Origin: Melieria omissa
Taxonomy: Eukaryota > Arthropoda > Insecta > Diptera > Ulidiidae
Assembly (NCBI GenBank): GCA_963971225.1
Contig: OZ020269.1
Coordinates: forward strand, 35,733,264-35,797,263
Reading direction: 5' to 3'
DNA length: 64,000 nucleotides
Part shown: positions 48,802-59,804 of the stretch, one piece after another
How the letters are laid out: every line of letters starts with the position of its first letter
How positions within the stretch are numbered: the stretch's first letter is position 1
Notes under the pieces: model-generated
What the model was told of the DNA's origin: nothing
Databases searched by the model: none
The model's input: only the letters and a program-made list of their open reading frames with translations
Translations under genes and position numbers: made by a program

Positions 48802-49184
48802 GTTACAGACTTGCAATACTTAACACGTGTATATTGTGTAAAGCGAAATGAAGACTTGAATTTGCATTATAAAAATTTGCGTTTATGAAAAAACTGAAAA
48901 GCTTCCTAGCAGAAGTCAGGCAAATAGTCAACTAAGCAAAGTAGTAAACATATTTATAAATAAGAAAATGCGAGAACATTTTTTTGGTACTTAAAGTACT
49001 TTCACACAGTAGTGAATTCTGCATAATACATTTATAATTTATTCATATGTTAAAAAGTAAAGAAAAAGACTCAAGACCGAAGTGTGGTGTGTTTTAATTT
49101 CCGTTCGAAGTTTTACGTTCGTAGAAGGCAATTTTGTCACAAAAATATTTTAAAAGTCAGAGTTCAGAGTTTCTTCCGAACGGT
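48802..49184 (+). other. Probable transporter 3' UTR and flank
   Basis: AT-rich, with no ORF of interest. I found no canonical AATAAA; AT-rich variants such as TATAAA and ATTATAAAA occur near 48868 and 48953. The LOA-like LINE begins just after, at 49200. Confidence 0.4.
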
Positions 49185-49237
49185 CGTGTCTCTACTTAGG
49201 TTAGGTTAGGTTAGGCTGGCTGACCCACGAGGGGGTC

Positions 49238-52200
49238 TCACATAGACCATGTTGGTCCATAGTGATACCAGAAAGGTTCTGGAGCTTCAGACCTGTATAT
49301 AATTTTTAAAAACGTTTTGGCAAATCTAAGCAAGTCGCCGCTTTTTTGTTCCGCGATTCTTTCCAAGGAAGGGAACGACACGGATCCGAGGCAGCTGACC
49401 CGTGATCTGTAGAGAGCAGGGCAGTGGCACAGCAAATGCTCCAGGGTACCCTTGGCACTGTCTTCACCACATCTTGTGCATGCATCACTTGGTACCAAGC
49501 CAAGTTTGGCAGCGTGGGACGGTGTGAGACAGTGTCCCGTGAGTATCCCGGTTAATAGTTTGCAATCATCTCTTCGGAGTGATAGTACAAACTCTGTGTT
49601 GTTGATATTGTGTTCGCGAAGCATGATTTTTGCTGTCCTGTGAGATGTAGATCTCTCCCACATGGACGCCGCTTCACGAATCATATTCTCTTCTATTTCC
49701 GTCTTGAGCGTGGAGAGGGGTGGATGGATGTCTGGCTCGCTAACCGTCGGCAGTCGTGCCTCGGCTTTGGCGAGCGCATCAGCCTTCTCATTCATTCCCT
49801 TAACTCCTTTGTGTTCCGGTACCCAATAGATAGTGACTACTCTGTTGCGACAGAGTTCGTCCAATTTGGTTTTGCAGTTCCGTACGCATATCGAGTTTGA
49901 CAATACCCCAGCTGCTGCTTTTATGGCTGCTGGGCTGTCGATATAGATGTTTATCCGAGAGTCTGGAGGGGTGCGATCCATTGCTAGTTGCGCCGCTCTT
50001 GTGGCAGCGTGTACCTCTGCTTGGAAGATGCTGCAGTAGTCCGGGAGCCGGAAAGACTGTTGAAGGTCAAGTTCCGGACAGAAAACTGCAGATCCCACTC
50101 CCTCTGTCATCTTGGATCCATCCGTGAACAGGTTAAAGGATTGACGGCTGGGTTCGAGCCCCTGTCGCCACCCATCCGGTTCTAGGATCAGGTGGGGTTT
50201 GAAGTCGAAATTGGTTTGAGGTACGGCGTAGTCTGAGCTTTCGCCTACCCCTGCGTGTAACCTGCTGTGGCCGTAATGTCGTAGCGTGAGCTGTCCAGTT
50301 ACCTTAAGTCTAAGCGCGGCCTTTTTAGCGACGCTTATCGCAGTCAGACCAATTGGATAAAATCCCAAGATTTTGTCCAGTGCCGCTGTCGGAGTGGTGC
50401 GCATTGCGCCTGTTATACACAACCCAGCGGCTCTCTGTACAGTCTCGAGTCTTTTGGCATAGGTCTTCTTATCCACCGCAGTCCACCATACTATGATCCC
50501 GTAGAGCATAATAGGTCTAATAACTGCAGTGTAAATCCAATGTGTGAGACGGGGGGATAAGCCCCAAGTCTTACCGAGCATTTTCCTGCAAGCATATAAG
50601 GCGTTCAAGGCTTTCCTTTTCCTGTCTTCCACATTCAATTTCCACGACAGTTTACTGTCCAAAATGACTCCTAGGTACTTAGTAAATGTTTTGGGGGCGA
50701 GTGTGGTGTTGTTCAGTTTGGGAGGAAGCCAGGTTGGGATCTTGTACTTTGTTGTAAAAAGAACTAAGTCCGTCTTGTCTGGGTTTGTTTCCAGTCCCAC
50801 AGTCTTTGCCCAGTTATTAATCACTTTCAGTGTCCTCTCGAGTACTTGGCTCATTGAGTTGAGACACCTGCCTGAGACGACAACGGCTAGGTCATCCGCG
50901 TATGCGGTTAGCCTTGGCCCCCCGTCCCTCAACTTTAAAAGGATCTTATTAACGACTAGATTCCATAGTAACGGAGAGAGCACACCCCCCTGGGGGGTGC
51001 CCCTGTTCGCCTTCCTCGTCATGGTACGGCAATTCAACAGATTACCAATCCAGTCCTGTATGGGTGGGTGCACCTCAATTGATGCAAGGCCTTCCAACAG
51101 TGCCTCTGTGGAGACATTGTTGAAAGCCCCTGATATGTCGAGGAAGGCTCCCAGCGCGTATTCTCCGTAGTGAAAAGCTTTCTCTATCTGAAAAACCACC
51201 TGATGAAGTGCTGTCCCCGTTGACTTGCCTTTCACATAGGCGTGTTGGTTCGTTGATATTAGGCCAGGTGGAACCCTTTCCTTAATAAACGAGTCTAGCA
51301 GTCTTTCAAAGGTCTTCAGTATAAACGAGGTGAGGCTGATGGGCCGATAGTCCTTCGGATACAAATGGCTGCTTTTACTTGATTTCGGCAAAAATACAAC
51401 CCTTGATAATCGCCAGTCCATCGGTACATAGTTCAGTCTCAGACAGCTCTTGAAAACGTCCTTGAGCCACGGTATCAGAACAGCACTTCCCTTTTGCAGA
51501 AGCGCGGGAAAAATGCCGTCCAGACCCGGGGATTTGAAGGGATCGAAAGAGCCCAAAGCCCATCGAAGTCTGGATGTGGTGATTAGGCCCTCACAATTCC
51601 CTTGCTCTGTGCTGAGTGCAGTTGAGACCGAGTCGGCAACCTCTGAACAGCCAGGAAAGTGGGCTTCCATAAGTGCCTCAAGCGTCTCCTTGCCATCCTT
51701 GGTCCATTCTCCAGACTCTTTGCGGATGAGTGATGATATGGGGGGGATTTGGCGAGTATCTTCCGAAGTCTGGATGCCTCGGAGGTCTTGTCCATACTTC
51801 CACAGAAGTTCTGCCAGGAACTTCTTTTGGCCCTCCGTATCTCTTGTTTGTAGGAGTGAAGTAGTGTCTTGTACTCTCTCCAACACTCCGCACAGTCGGC
51901 AAGTTTGGCCAATTTGAAAAACTCTCAAAGTTCCCTTCTTTGCCTACCAATGTCCTTGCTCCACCAGGGCGGATAGGATTTTCGTCCTACCGGCCTTGAG
52001 GGCGGGCAGGATTCGTGGTAAGCAAGGAGGATCTTTGACGTTAGGAGTTTCGCCTTAGCCTCAACGTCCGAGCTGCAGAGGGTCTGAGAGGCATTACTCA
52101 GATGAGTCTTTAACCGATTTCCATACAGATCCCAGTCCGTATTCCGGGGGTTTCTGAAGACCCTTTCTGTACGCAACGGTTTAAAGTTGACCGTAAAGTG

Positions 52201-52865
52201 TATGTAGCTGTGATCAGAGAAGGAGGGTCTTTCCAGCACCCTCCAATCCGAGATCCAGGTATCTGCCCCGTAAGAAAAAGTAATGTCCAATACGTCTTCC
52301 GACGTCGGACCCTTGAAAGTTGGGATGTTCCCTCTATTAGCTATATCTACATTGTTTTGTAATATAAAATTAAAAAGGGACTCACCCCGTTCGTTCGTGT
52401 CCTTGCTTACCCACTGAGGGTGGTGCGAATTGGCATCCGCACCTACCACGGCGTCGAAACCTTGTCTGAGGACTTCTTCCGTCAGGTGCTGTAGTTCTGT
52501 GGGGGGTGCCTCGACGTCGTGGGCCATATAGCACGAGGCCACAAGTCTAAGCTTGTCGTCCCCTTCGATGGCGACCACCGTCAGGTCATCAGAACTGAAA
52601 TTAGGTAGAAGATATGCGTTAATATCCTTCCTAACAAGGATGGCAGATCGAATCTTACCTACCGTTGTTGCATGGAAAAGATTATAGTTCGTGGACCCTA
52701 ACCCTGAAACCTTATTTTCGGAGGAAAGCCAGGGTTCCTGGATTAGGGCCACGTCGTAGCTGCCCTCCTCTAGTGTGAGAATGAGCTCAGCTGAAGCCAC
52801 CTTACTGTGGTGGAGGTTGATTTGTAGGACCTTTCCCTTCAGAAGGTACAGTGTCCTTCAAGATG
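49238..52865 (-). pseudogene. LOA-like LINE ORF2: endonuclease, reverse transcriptase, RNase H; two lesions
   Basis: Endonuclease (about 52840-52190): KVLQINLHHSKVASAEL start, ALIQEPWL, GADANSHHPQW and SDHSYIHFT catalytic blocks. Reverse transcriptase: SPGLDGIFPALL, GTPQGGVLSPLL and the YADDLAV active site. RNase H: LFTDGSKMTEG, QAEVHAATRA, YIDSPAA and EHKGVKGMNEKADALAKAE. It ends with a CTRCGEDSAKGTLEHLLCHC knuckle. It overlaps the end of ORF1 in another frame with no ATG, suggesting coupled translation. Lesions: an in-frame TGA at about 51925 (RREL|stop|EFFKLAK), and a frame change at a run of seven C near 51740. The domains remain otherwise intact. Confidence 0.9.
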
Positions 52866-54330
52866 GGTGTGGCTGTCACCGCCGACACTCCACCCGTCTC
52901 AACCTCCATCTCGTCAATCTTCCCGTCGTCTAGCCGAAGCATGAGAGTAGTGTCGGTCATGGGTTCCAGCCCAAGATCCTTTTCTACTTCACCTGGCTTT
53001 AGAGTGTTTTCGTTACCGTCTTTCGGATGACGTTTTTTGAGGCGCAGGTAAACACTACCCGTCCCCCAAGACATCTTTCCGAACCGCTGGTACAACTTGT
53101 CCTCTGCCTCTTTGTTGATTTGGAGGATCAGATCAAGTGTACCGTCGGCGTTGGGTTTCCCCGCGTGGATCATCTTCCAGTCCGTCGTCGGGACATCGGG
53201 GTTCTGCCGCTGGAAAAGCAGTAGGGCGTTTTCCGGTTGCACCGCGCTTGGTACACGTACCTTAGCCCGCGGTGGACCGGGAATATCGTCCCTATCCACT
53301 ATAGCCAGGTTAGCGCCCGGCCACAGTCCTCGTAGTTTCGGGACCACCTCCTTGACCCATTTAAGCGTGAGGTCGTCATTGCACTTTAGAATCTTGACTC
53401 CCCTGAACCACCCCGCTCCTTCAAAGGAGGGCGAAGGTTTGTTAGGTTCTTCGATCGCCTGTGCAACAATGGCCTCAAGTATTTTGCTGTCCACTAGCTT
53501 CCACTGTTCCGCCGTCATCTGGCCATTTTCGTGTCGTCGGTCAACGAGCGCCACGGTCAAGTGCCGTTTGGCTACTTCGCTGGTCGTCGCCACTCTTTAG
53601 GACGAGGTCGGTTGGTCAGATGGAGTAGCTGTGGTGTGAGTGCGAGGACGTTTGGCCGCGGGTTTTTCTCCCTCCGTGGACCTCTGTCCTTCGCCTCCGT
53701 TTCCTTCATAGCCTTCGCTACGTTTTCTTCTATTTTGTTCACGAAGGTGGGATGCGTGGTCGCAAACCGTTCGATTTGCGAGAAGTGCTCCCTGCCTTTC
53801 GTGACCGTCTCAGTTGCCCATCGTAGGTCCTCCCGCTCCGTGGGCGAAAGAGTGTCCTTATTCTCCAGGCGCAACTTGATGCGTATTGCCGCTTTGTACT
53901 GGGCGAGCGCTTTCAGGCCCTCCTTATTGGGCTTCTTCCTTTGCTCGCTCCTACTAGTGGATGCGATGCTCGGGTCGAGAGCCTTCGGGGACTTCAGCAG
54001 CTCCTCCTCAGCTATCGTATTTGTGGTTGCCACGCTGCATACGCTGTCGAGGTCTGAGTCTGTGTCGACTGCAGTACCCCTAGTGGCTAACCTAGCCTTC
54101 GTAAAATTTGCAGTCGCATGACGACTGCTAGAGCCTGCAACCACTCTAGCAGAGGTGTGACCGCTGGCGACACGCAGAGGGGAATCAAGTTCCCCACCGT
54201 GCCCGCCGGTGGTAGCAGTCACTTCTTCCACCGACGTTTGGGTCAATATCCGGACCCGCTCTTTCCCCTTCTTCGACTCCAGAATGGTTTTTATTTCAGG
54301 GACTCCTCCCTTAGCGATTTATGCCTACCC
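52802..54330 (-). pseudogene. LOA-like LINE ORF1, one frameshift
   Basis: ORF1 proteins bind the element's RNA. The first part (about 54330-53572) is charged and Ser/Thr-rich. The second part (53593-52802) contains MTAEQWKLVDSKILEAIV, GAGWFRGVKILKCND and WVKEVVPKLRGLWPG, resembling the DUF4780-type domain found in LOA-group ORF1. The two lie in frames offset by one, and the first stops within a few codons of the switch near 53590, which I read as an indel. No ATG precedes the first part in frame; the open frame begins after a stop near 54320, so the start codon may also be lost. Confidence 0.75.
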
Positions 54331-54659
54331 GCCAGGCACCACTTAGCATGACTGAGGTAAGACTCCACAAGCCGCCCCTCGGGGCGGCATGTAAGCTGGA
54401 CCTCAGGCATGACTTGTGGAGCCCTACCTCACTCTTAGCTAGACATCGCCGTGCCTTGCCAGTTTACCTGCGCATAGACACGACGATGCCCATTGCCCGG
54501 TCGGCACCCGCGAGGAGGGTTAAACTAAGTGGATTTTTGGCGACCGTGTCTCTACTTAGCTCTGCGACGTTCTTTATTTTTTCTTTTGTGCGAGAGTGAA
54601 TCGACTCCTAGTTTCATCGCGATCGTTTCACCTGACATTTATCACTAATTCTTCTTGAA

Positions 54660-56047
54660 ATGCCGTGTGGCTGCGGTCAAAAGGTTGATCGAAGTCAACA
54701 TAAGTTGCAATGTGCTAATTGCAATGACTTCTTCCATCTCGACTGCGTTAACATTTTGCCTGCGGATTTGGAATTTTTGCAAAATTCAAACATGCCTTAT
54801 CATTGCAAAGCTTGCGCGGCGGTCCGTCGGAACTCTATCCGTTCCCCTCCGCCTCCGCCAGCCGAGAGAACATCTACTAGTGCCAACTCTACTTCGATCT
54901 CCGAAAACAGTACTCTAATACCACTTCAAGTACAGTGCAAAAAATCAAGTGCTTTTGTGTCTCAGCAGCAGAATCCCCAGCTATCTCAAGGTCATAAATC
55001 TAGCCCTACGTTGACACAACAACGCGCCAAGCCCGCTCTTCCTGTGCAACAAAAGTGTGCTAAGGAGACGGTATCGCTCCAGGCAGTTTTTAACGAGGTC
55101 GTTGCCCTTAGAGCTGAGAATGCTCGTGCGCTCACTCTAATCGCCTCTCTTCAAAATGACAACAAACTCTTAGCCCAAAAACTCGAAGGCCTGCAAGCTG
55201 ATTTTCAATCTGTGCATCGCAAACAATCGGATCAGGATCCAACCTCCGCCATCCAGCACCTTTCTAGTGATCTTAAAAACCTTCAAAGCAACTTAAGTGA
55301 CTTTGTAATCAATTATGAAAACTCTGCTAACATCAAGCATAATCCAGCAGCGTCGGGCTCCAACAATCTCTTACTGCCCGCCGCTTGTGCTGCTAACTCT
55401 TCGACGGCTGGCGCGTTGTCGGCAGCCCACATCTCCTATGCTGCTGTTGCTGCGAATCGTACGCTCTCCGGGGTGGATGTTGTTGCTGCGAAATCTCTCA
55501 CTCCGTCTGCTGTTGTTGCTGCGAAATCTCACACTCCGTCTGCTGTTGCTGTCTCTCTTACTGCTTCTGCTGCCTCTCCAACTTGTGCTAATACTGCTCC
55601 GATTGTTGACGTCGGCATATTTTCTCGGGCCGCTGACACTCCGCAAGATCTTGAGCCGTCTGGTATGCTTCGTTCTTCCTCATCTCCGCTGCTTCAGGCC
55701 CCTCGCAGCTCTGACTGGATCAATGTGAAGAGGAATAAGAAGAGATATCAACCACTTGTTGTTGGATCTAACGCTAGCTCGGAGCTCGACGTCGCTGTTC
55801 GATTTAAGTGGTTACATATATCATCATTTGCTCCGTCTGTTACGGCTGAAGACATTATTGCCTATGTTGTTACAAACTGGTTAAGAAGGATGCGCAATCT
55901 GAATCCCTAAAAAAAGTTAACTTTAAATTGGGTGTCGCCGATTCTGCCTATGGGAAATTGCTGGTGCCCGATCTGTGGCCATCCAATGTCAATGTACGAC
56001 CGTTTCAGTTTTTTCCGCGTGTCGACGTCCAACAGCCAGCGCCGTAA
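54660..56047 (+). pseudogene. CR1-like LINE ORF1 with PHD finger, one frameshift
   Basis: ATG at 54660 begins MPCGCGQKVD. Residues 3-52 form a C4HC3 PHD-type zinc finger (CGC, LQCANC, FFHLDC, YHCKAC). A Pro/Ser/Gln-rich stretch, a short coiled coil (about 140-185) and Ala-rich repeats follow. The open frame ends at 55910, but similarity continues one frame over (KKDAQSESLKKVNF to QQPAP, stop at 56045-56047), so a one-base indel near 55882 truncated it. Its end overlaps the start of ORF2. Confidence 0.75.
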
Positions 56048-58841
56048 CTAATGTTCTCAAAGCTCATGATTCCAGTAAGCATCTTCGGATATACTTTCAA
56101 AACGCCTCAGGACTTAGAACTAAATCGCAGTCAGTTCGTGCAATTAGCTCGCAATTAGATTATGATATTTTTGTTATCATTGAGACATGGTTAAACGATA
56201 ATTACTTTGACCATGAATTTTTCGATTTTAATCTCTTCAATGTGTTTCGTAAAGATAGAGATTCAGATAAAACTGGCTGTGCAAGAGGGGGCGGGGTCCT
56301 AATTGCTGTTCAATGCAGACTTCGTGCGTCACTCGTTGAACTTGATAATTCTGACTCTCTGCTTGACCAACTCTGTGTGCGAGTTGTAGGATCATTAGGG
56401 ACGCTGTTTATTTGTGCCTCCTATATCCCTCCTAACAGTACCGAAAGTCTGTATAAAGCACATGTGGACAATATTGTTGCAATTTCCTTAAACTATCTTG
56501 GAGAAAATCACCTCTGCGTTTTAGGCGACTTTAATTTTAGCAATCTCAATTGGGCTCATGTCGATACTTTCCGTGGCTTAATTCCTAATAACGTCAAAAG
56601 TAATATGGAAGTATACTTGGTTGACAATTTGTTTAGCCTTGATTTATTGCAGATTAATTGTTTTCTAAACAAACTCCATAGGATTTTAGACCTGATTTTC
56701 ATTAGTAAAGACGTCAACTTTAATTTAACTGAATGTCTTTTCCCTCTATCCTCGCCGACTTTACATCATGTTCCTCTTGTAATTGAACTCGAATTCTACG
56801 AATTCAGGCGTGTCAGTAGTGAGAATCAAAATTTAGCCTTTAATTACAACTTAGGTAATTTTTCAAACCTGAATACTTTTTTCTCTACCTTGAATTGGGA
56901 CTCTTTGCTTGATAGCACTGATGTTGCCAATTGCTTTGAAAGTTTCAAATCGAAAGTTGTTGAAGCTTGCTTACGCTATATCCCAATTGCTCAGAAGCGA
57001 AGGTATAAATTGCCTTGGCATACTCACAAACTTAAAAAGTTAAAAAATTTAAGGAACAAATTCTATCGCAAATTCAAAAAACTGGCGATTTGTCCATTTT
57101 TAATAAATATAAAAAATACTCTAAAGAATACAATTGCCTTGACAGGTTTCTATACTCTAATCACATTTTAAGCTTTGAAGCCAGTATCAAAACCAATCCT
57201 AAGGCCTTTTGGCGCTTCATCAACTCAAAGAAAATCTGCTCGGGCATACCATCTTCCCTGATTTACAAGAATAAATCCGCAAATTCAGCTTCCGAGGCCG
57301 CAAACCTGTTTGCAGAATTTTTCAAGTCATATTTCATCCCGTCTATTGCCGCTGATACAACCCGTTTCCAACGTCCGGAATCGTCGCTGAATTTTGGCTT
57401 TCTTACACTGTCCGTTGAAGATATAACCAAAGGCATTTCGCGCCTTAGTCTTTCAAACCAGACTGATGTCGATGGATTGTCCGCAATCTTGTTTAAAAAA
57501 TGTGCGTCTCTTGTTTATCCACTAACTGTGATTTTTAATAAATCTCTTGAATCCGGTATCTTCATTGACGCTTGGAAACTTGCCTTTATTACCCCCATCT
57601 TTAAGAGTGGAAACAAAAATGATGTGGGTAATTATAGGCCAATCTCCAAACTCTCCACAGTCTCCAAGCTTTTCGAGTGTATAATCAAAGACAAGGTGTT
57701 CTTCGCAGTGAAAAGTTTAATTTGCCCGAACCACTGATTTACTGACTACACTGACTTCTCCAAAGCCTTTGATAGGGTTTCTCACCCAATCCTAATTCAT
57801 AAGTTAGCGTAATTTGGCTTTCACTCCGTTTTTCTTGAATGGCTCAAATCTTACTTAAGTAATCGCCAGTGCGTGGTAGTAGTAGATAATGCACATTCGG
57901 TGCCTTTCATCGCGTCATCAGGTGTTCCGCAAGGTAGCATTCTTGGACCTCTGCTTTTTATCTTGTTCATCAATGACATTAGTCACTGTTTCTCGTCTGC
58001 AAATTTTCTGCTTTACGCAGACGATCTAAAAATTTACTCAGCCATTAGTGGTCCGTCCGATTCTTTGCTGCTCCAAGCCGATCTTGATAATGTACACTCT
58101 TGGTGTAGTCGTAATTGCCTATCCTTAAATATTAATAAATGTTTCCATGTCACTTTTTCCAAGTGTAAATCCGTCTTACATAACACATATAAAATATCCA
58201 ATTCTTCTTTAAAATCTGTTTCTGAAATCAAGGACTTGGGAGTTATTTTTGATCACAAGTTTTCCTTCTCGAGTCAAGTCAATGCTACCATCTCAAAATC
58301 CTATGCTATGTTAGCTTTTGTTAAACGTAATTCCTCTGAGTTCACTGATCCGTATACCTTAAAGTTACTATACACCTCCTTCGTCCGATCTAAATTAGAA
58401 TATGCCTCTTTCCTCCGGCGACCCTACCATGAGTGTTATACCAATCGCATTGAACGTGTTCAGAAATCCTTCCTTCGCTTTGCTCTTCGGTCCCTCAGAT
58501 TCCATGAACCCATTCCCTCCTACACCTCTCGTTGTAAACTCCTTAATTTGAACTCCCTTTACAATAGGAGAATCATTCTATCCCTATCTTTCGTCTTCGA
58601 TTTGATTTCTAGTGTAGTCGATTGTCCTGTTCTGCTTGAAAGAATCTTCTTCAATGTTCCTCTTAGAGTACTTCGTCATTATACCCCTTTTTATGTTAAT
58701 TTTGCTAAAACTAACTATGAGTTGAATGCCCCCTTGGCCAGAGCTCTATCTGAATTTAATAGTTTTTCTAAAGTAATAGATATCGACTTCTCTTGCTCAA
58801 AACCTGTTTTTTTGAATTCGCTTAACCATGCGCTCAGATAA
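55975..58841 (+). pseudogene. CR1-like LINE ORF2: endonuclease and reverse transcriptase, broken
   Basis: Endonuclease: LRIYFQNASGLRTKSQ at about 56085, IIETWLNDNYF, GGGVLIA and LGDFNFSNLNW (catalytic Asp/Asn). The frame shifts between 57090 and 57171. Reverse transcriptase blocks follow: TDVDGLSAILFKK, WKLAFITPIFKSGNKNDVGN, YRPISKLSTVSKLFE, then YTDFSKAFDRVSHP, SSGVPQGSILGPLLF and LLYADDLKIYSA. Stops occur at about 57735 and 57808. A piece between ICPNH and YTDFSKAFD appears deleted compared with related LINEs. Inactive. Confidence 0.85.
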
Positions 58842-59020
58842 TATCATCGCTTACTTTTATTTACAATTTGCTTTTCTTTGTTTATTAGTTTTAAGTTTTA
58901 AATTAAGCTTGTTATTCATCAATTTTAGCCTGTAAGTTTTGAGCTTGTTATACATTCACTTAGTCTGTAAGAACTTTTTTGTTCATTGACTGAATTTAAT
59001 AAAGAATAAAGAATAATAAA

Positions 59021-59529
59021 GGCATGTTTTTTTTGCACATGCAATAGCGTCTCACCATTTTTAAAAACCTTGTTGACTTTTTTTGTCATAATGCTAAACA
59101 AAAATAACCCTGAAAAATAACATAATAAGTTATGCCTGACAAGCTATTTAGGAATTTCTTGGGGTTTTTTCTGTTTGTACTTCAACCACGGATTTGACAC
59201 CCATAATAAAAGCGAAAATTACAGCCGTTATGGCGCAGCCGACGCCGGGTACGGAGGCGGCGTCATCAGTAGACCCTTTCGAGGAGCATACTTTTCTGAG
59301 CGTCAGGAAGCCGAAGAGACTAAAAAGGGTTGATGATGTAGAGCTGCTCAAGTCTATGGAAGACTCTGAATTGGTAAGTGTTACTAAAGGTGTGGCCCAC
59401 CATGTCGGAAAATGATCTCAAAATATAAGGACAATTAATGAGCATGTTCAGCTTCCTCAAAACATGATTACTTATGATTTTGATGTTATAAGTACTTAGG
59501 CTACAAAAGAAAAACGAAAATTTTGGAAA
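59021..59529 (+). other. Junction between LINEs, with an unassigned 73-codon ORF
   Basis: An ORF at 59194-59415 (MTPIIKAKITAVMAQPTPGT...) looks like low-complexity N-terminal ORF1 sequence (PFEEHTFLSVRKPKRLKRVD) and may belong to the jockey-like LINE that continues after the mariners at 60960. I cannot prove that. The remainder is AT-rich. Confidence 0.35.
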
Positions 59530-59785
59530 AGTGGCGATTTATTTCTCAACGTAGTCTCCTTTCAACTCGATGCACTTGACCCAGCGATGCTCACACTTCT
59601 TTAACCCGTCCGAAAAATACGTTTTCTGGAGGCCTCCGTAGCGGCGATAACCTCCTCATTCGACTCAAATTTCTGCCCGGCGAGTGACTTTTTCAAGTTT
59701 GGAAACAAAAAGATGTCACACGGGGCCAAATCTGGAGAATACGGTGGATGGGGCAGCGAAAGAATTAGTAATGGGCTTTCCCTAT
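59530..59785 (-). pseudogene. C-terminal mariner fragment (M4)
   Basis: The - strand reads LPHPPYSPDLAPCDIFLFPN (third catalytic Asp), LKKSLAGQKFESNEEVIAAT and further mariner C-terminal sequence. It is a different family from the adjoining mariner at 59805 and is cut off at about 59770. A 5'-truncated relic. Confidence 0.75.
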
Positions 59786-59804
59786 ATAGGCGAATAAAAT
59801 AATA

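Larger units (their letters stand above)
49200..54544 (-). mobile_element. Full-length LOA-like LINE with perfect 15-bp target duplication
   Basis: Non-LTR retrotransposon of 5345 bp read from right to left. CGTGTCTCTACTTAG occurs exactly at 49185-49199 and 54545-54559, so both ends are intact. Order: 5' UTR, ORF1, ORF2 (apurinic endonuclease, reverse transcriptase, RNase H, Cys/His knuckle), 3' end. The 3' terminus is a run of four CCTAA units (on the + strand TTAGG repeats, 49197-49216) instead of poly(A). The domain set and ORF1 type fit the LOA/R1 group; clade choice is tentative. Only a few disabling changes are present, so the insertion is recent. Confidence 0.92.
54560..59010 (+). mobile_element. 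CR1-like LINE, PHD-finger ORF1, no RNase H
   Basis: Non-LTR retrotransposon reading rightward: ORF1 with a PHD finger, ORF2 with apurinic endonuclease and reverse transcriptase, then a short 3' UTR ending in AATAAAGAATAAAGAATAAT at about 58998-59020. ORF1 PHD fingers and absence of RNase H fit the CR1 group within the jockey superfamily; clade assignment is tentative. The 5' limit is unclear: bases just left of the LOA-like insertion (49150-49199) may belong to its 5' end, in which case the LOA element landed in this LINE's leader. Confidence 0.85.

Noticed and set aside
49197..49216. Interstitial telomere or chromosome end
   Set aside because: Only four TTAGG units, directly inside a LINE's target duplication; host sequence continues on both sides.
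50544..51170. 208-codon + strand ORF inside the LOA-like LINE
   Set aside because: It is the complement of the reverse transcriptase coding strand, where RT and RNase H motifs are unmistakable on the - strand.
55315..55728. 137-codon Leu-rich ORF
   Set aside because: An alternate-frame shadow of Ala-rich repeats in the CR1-like ORF1; its apparent hydrophobicity comes from GCT-rich codons read out of frame.
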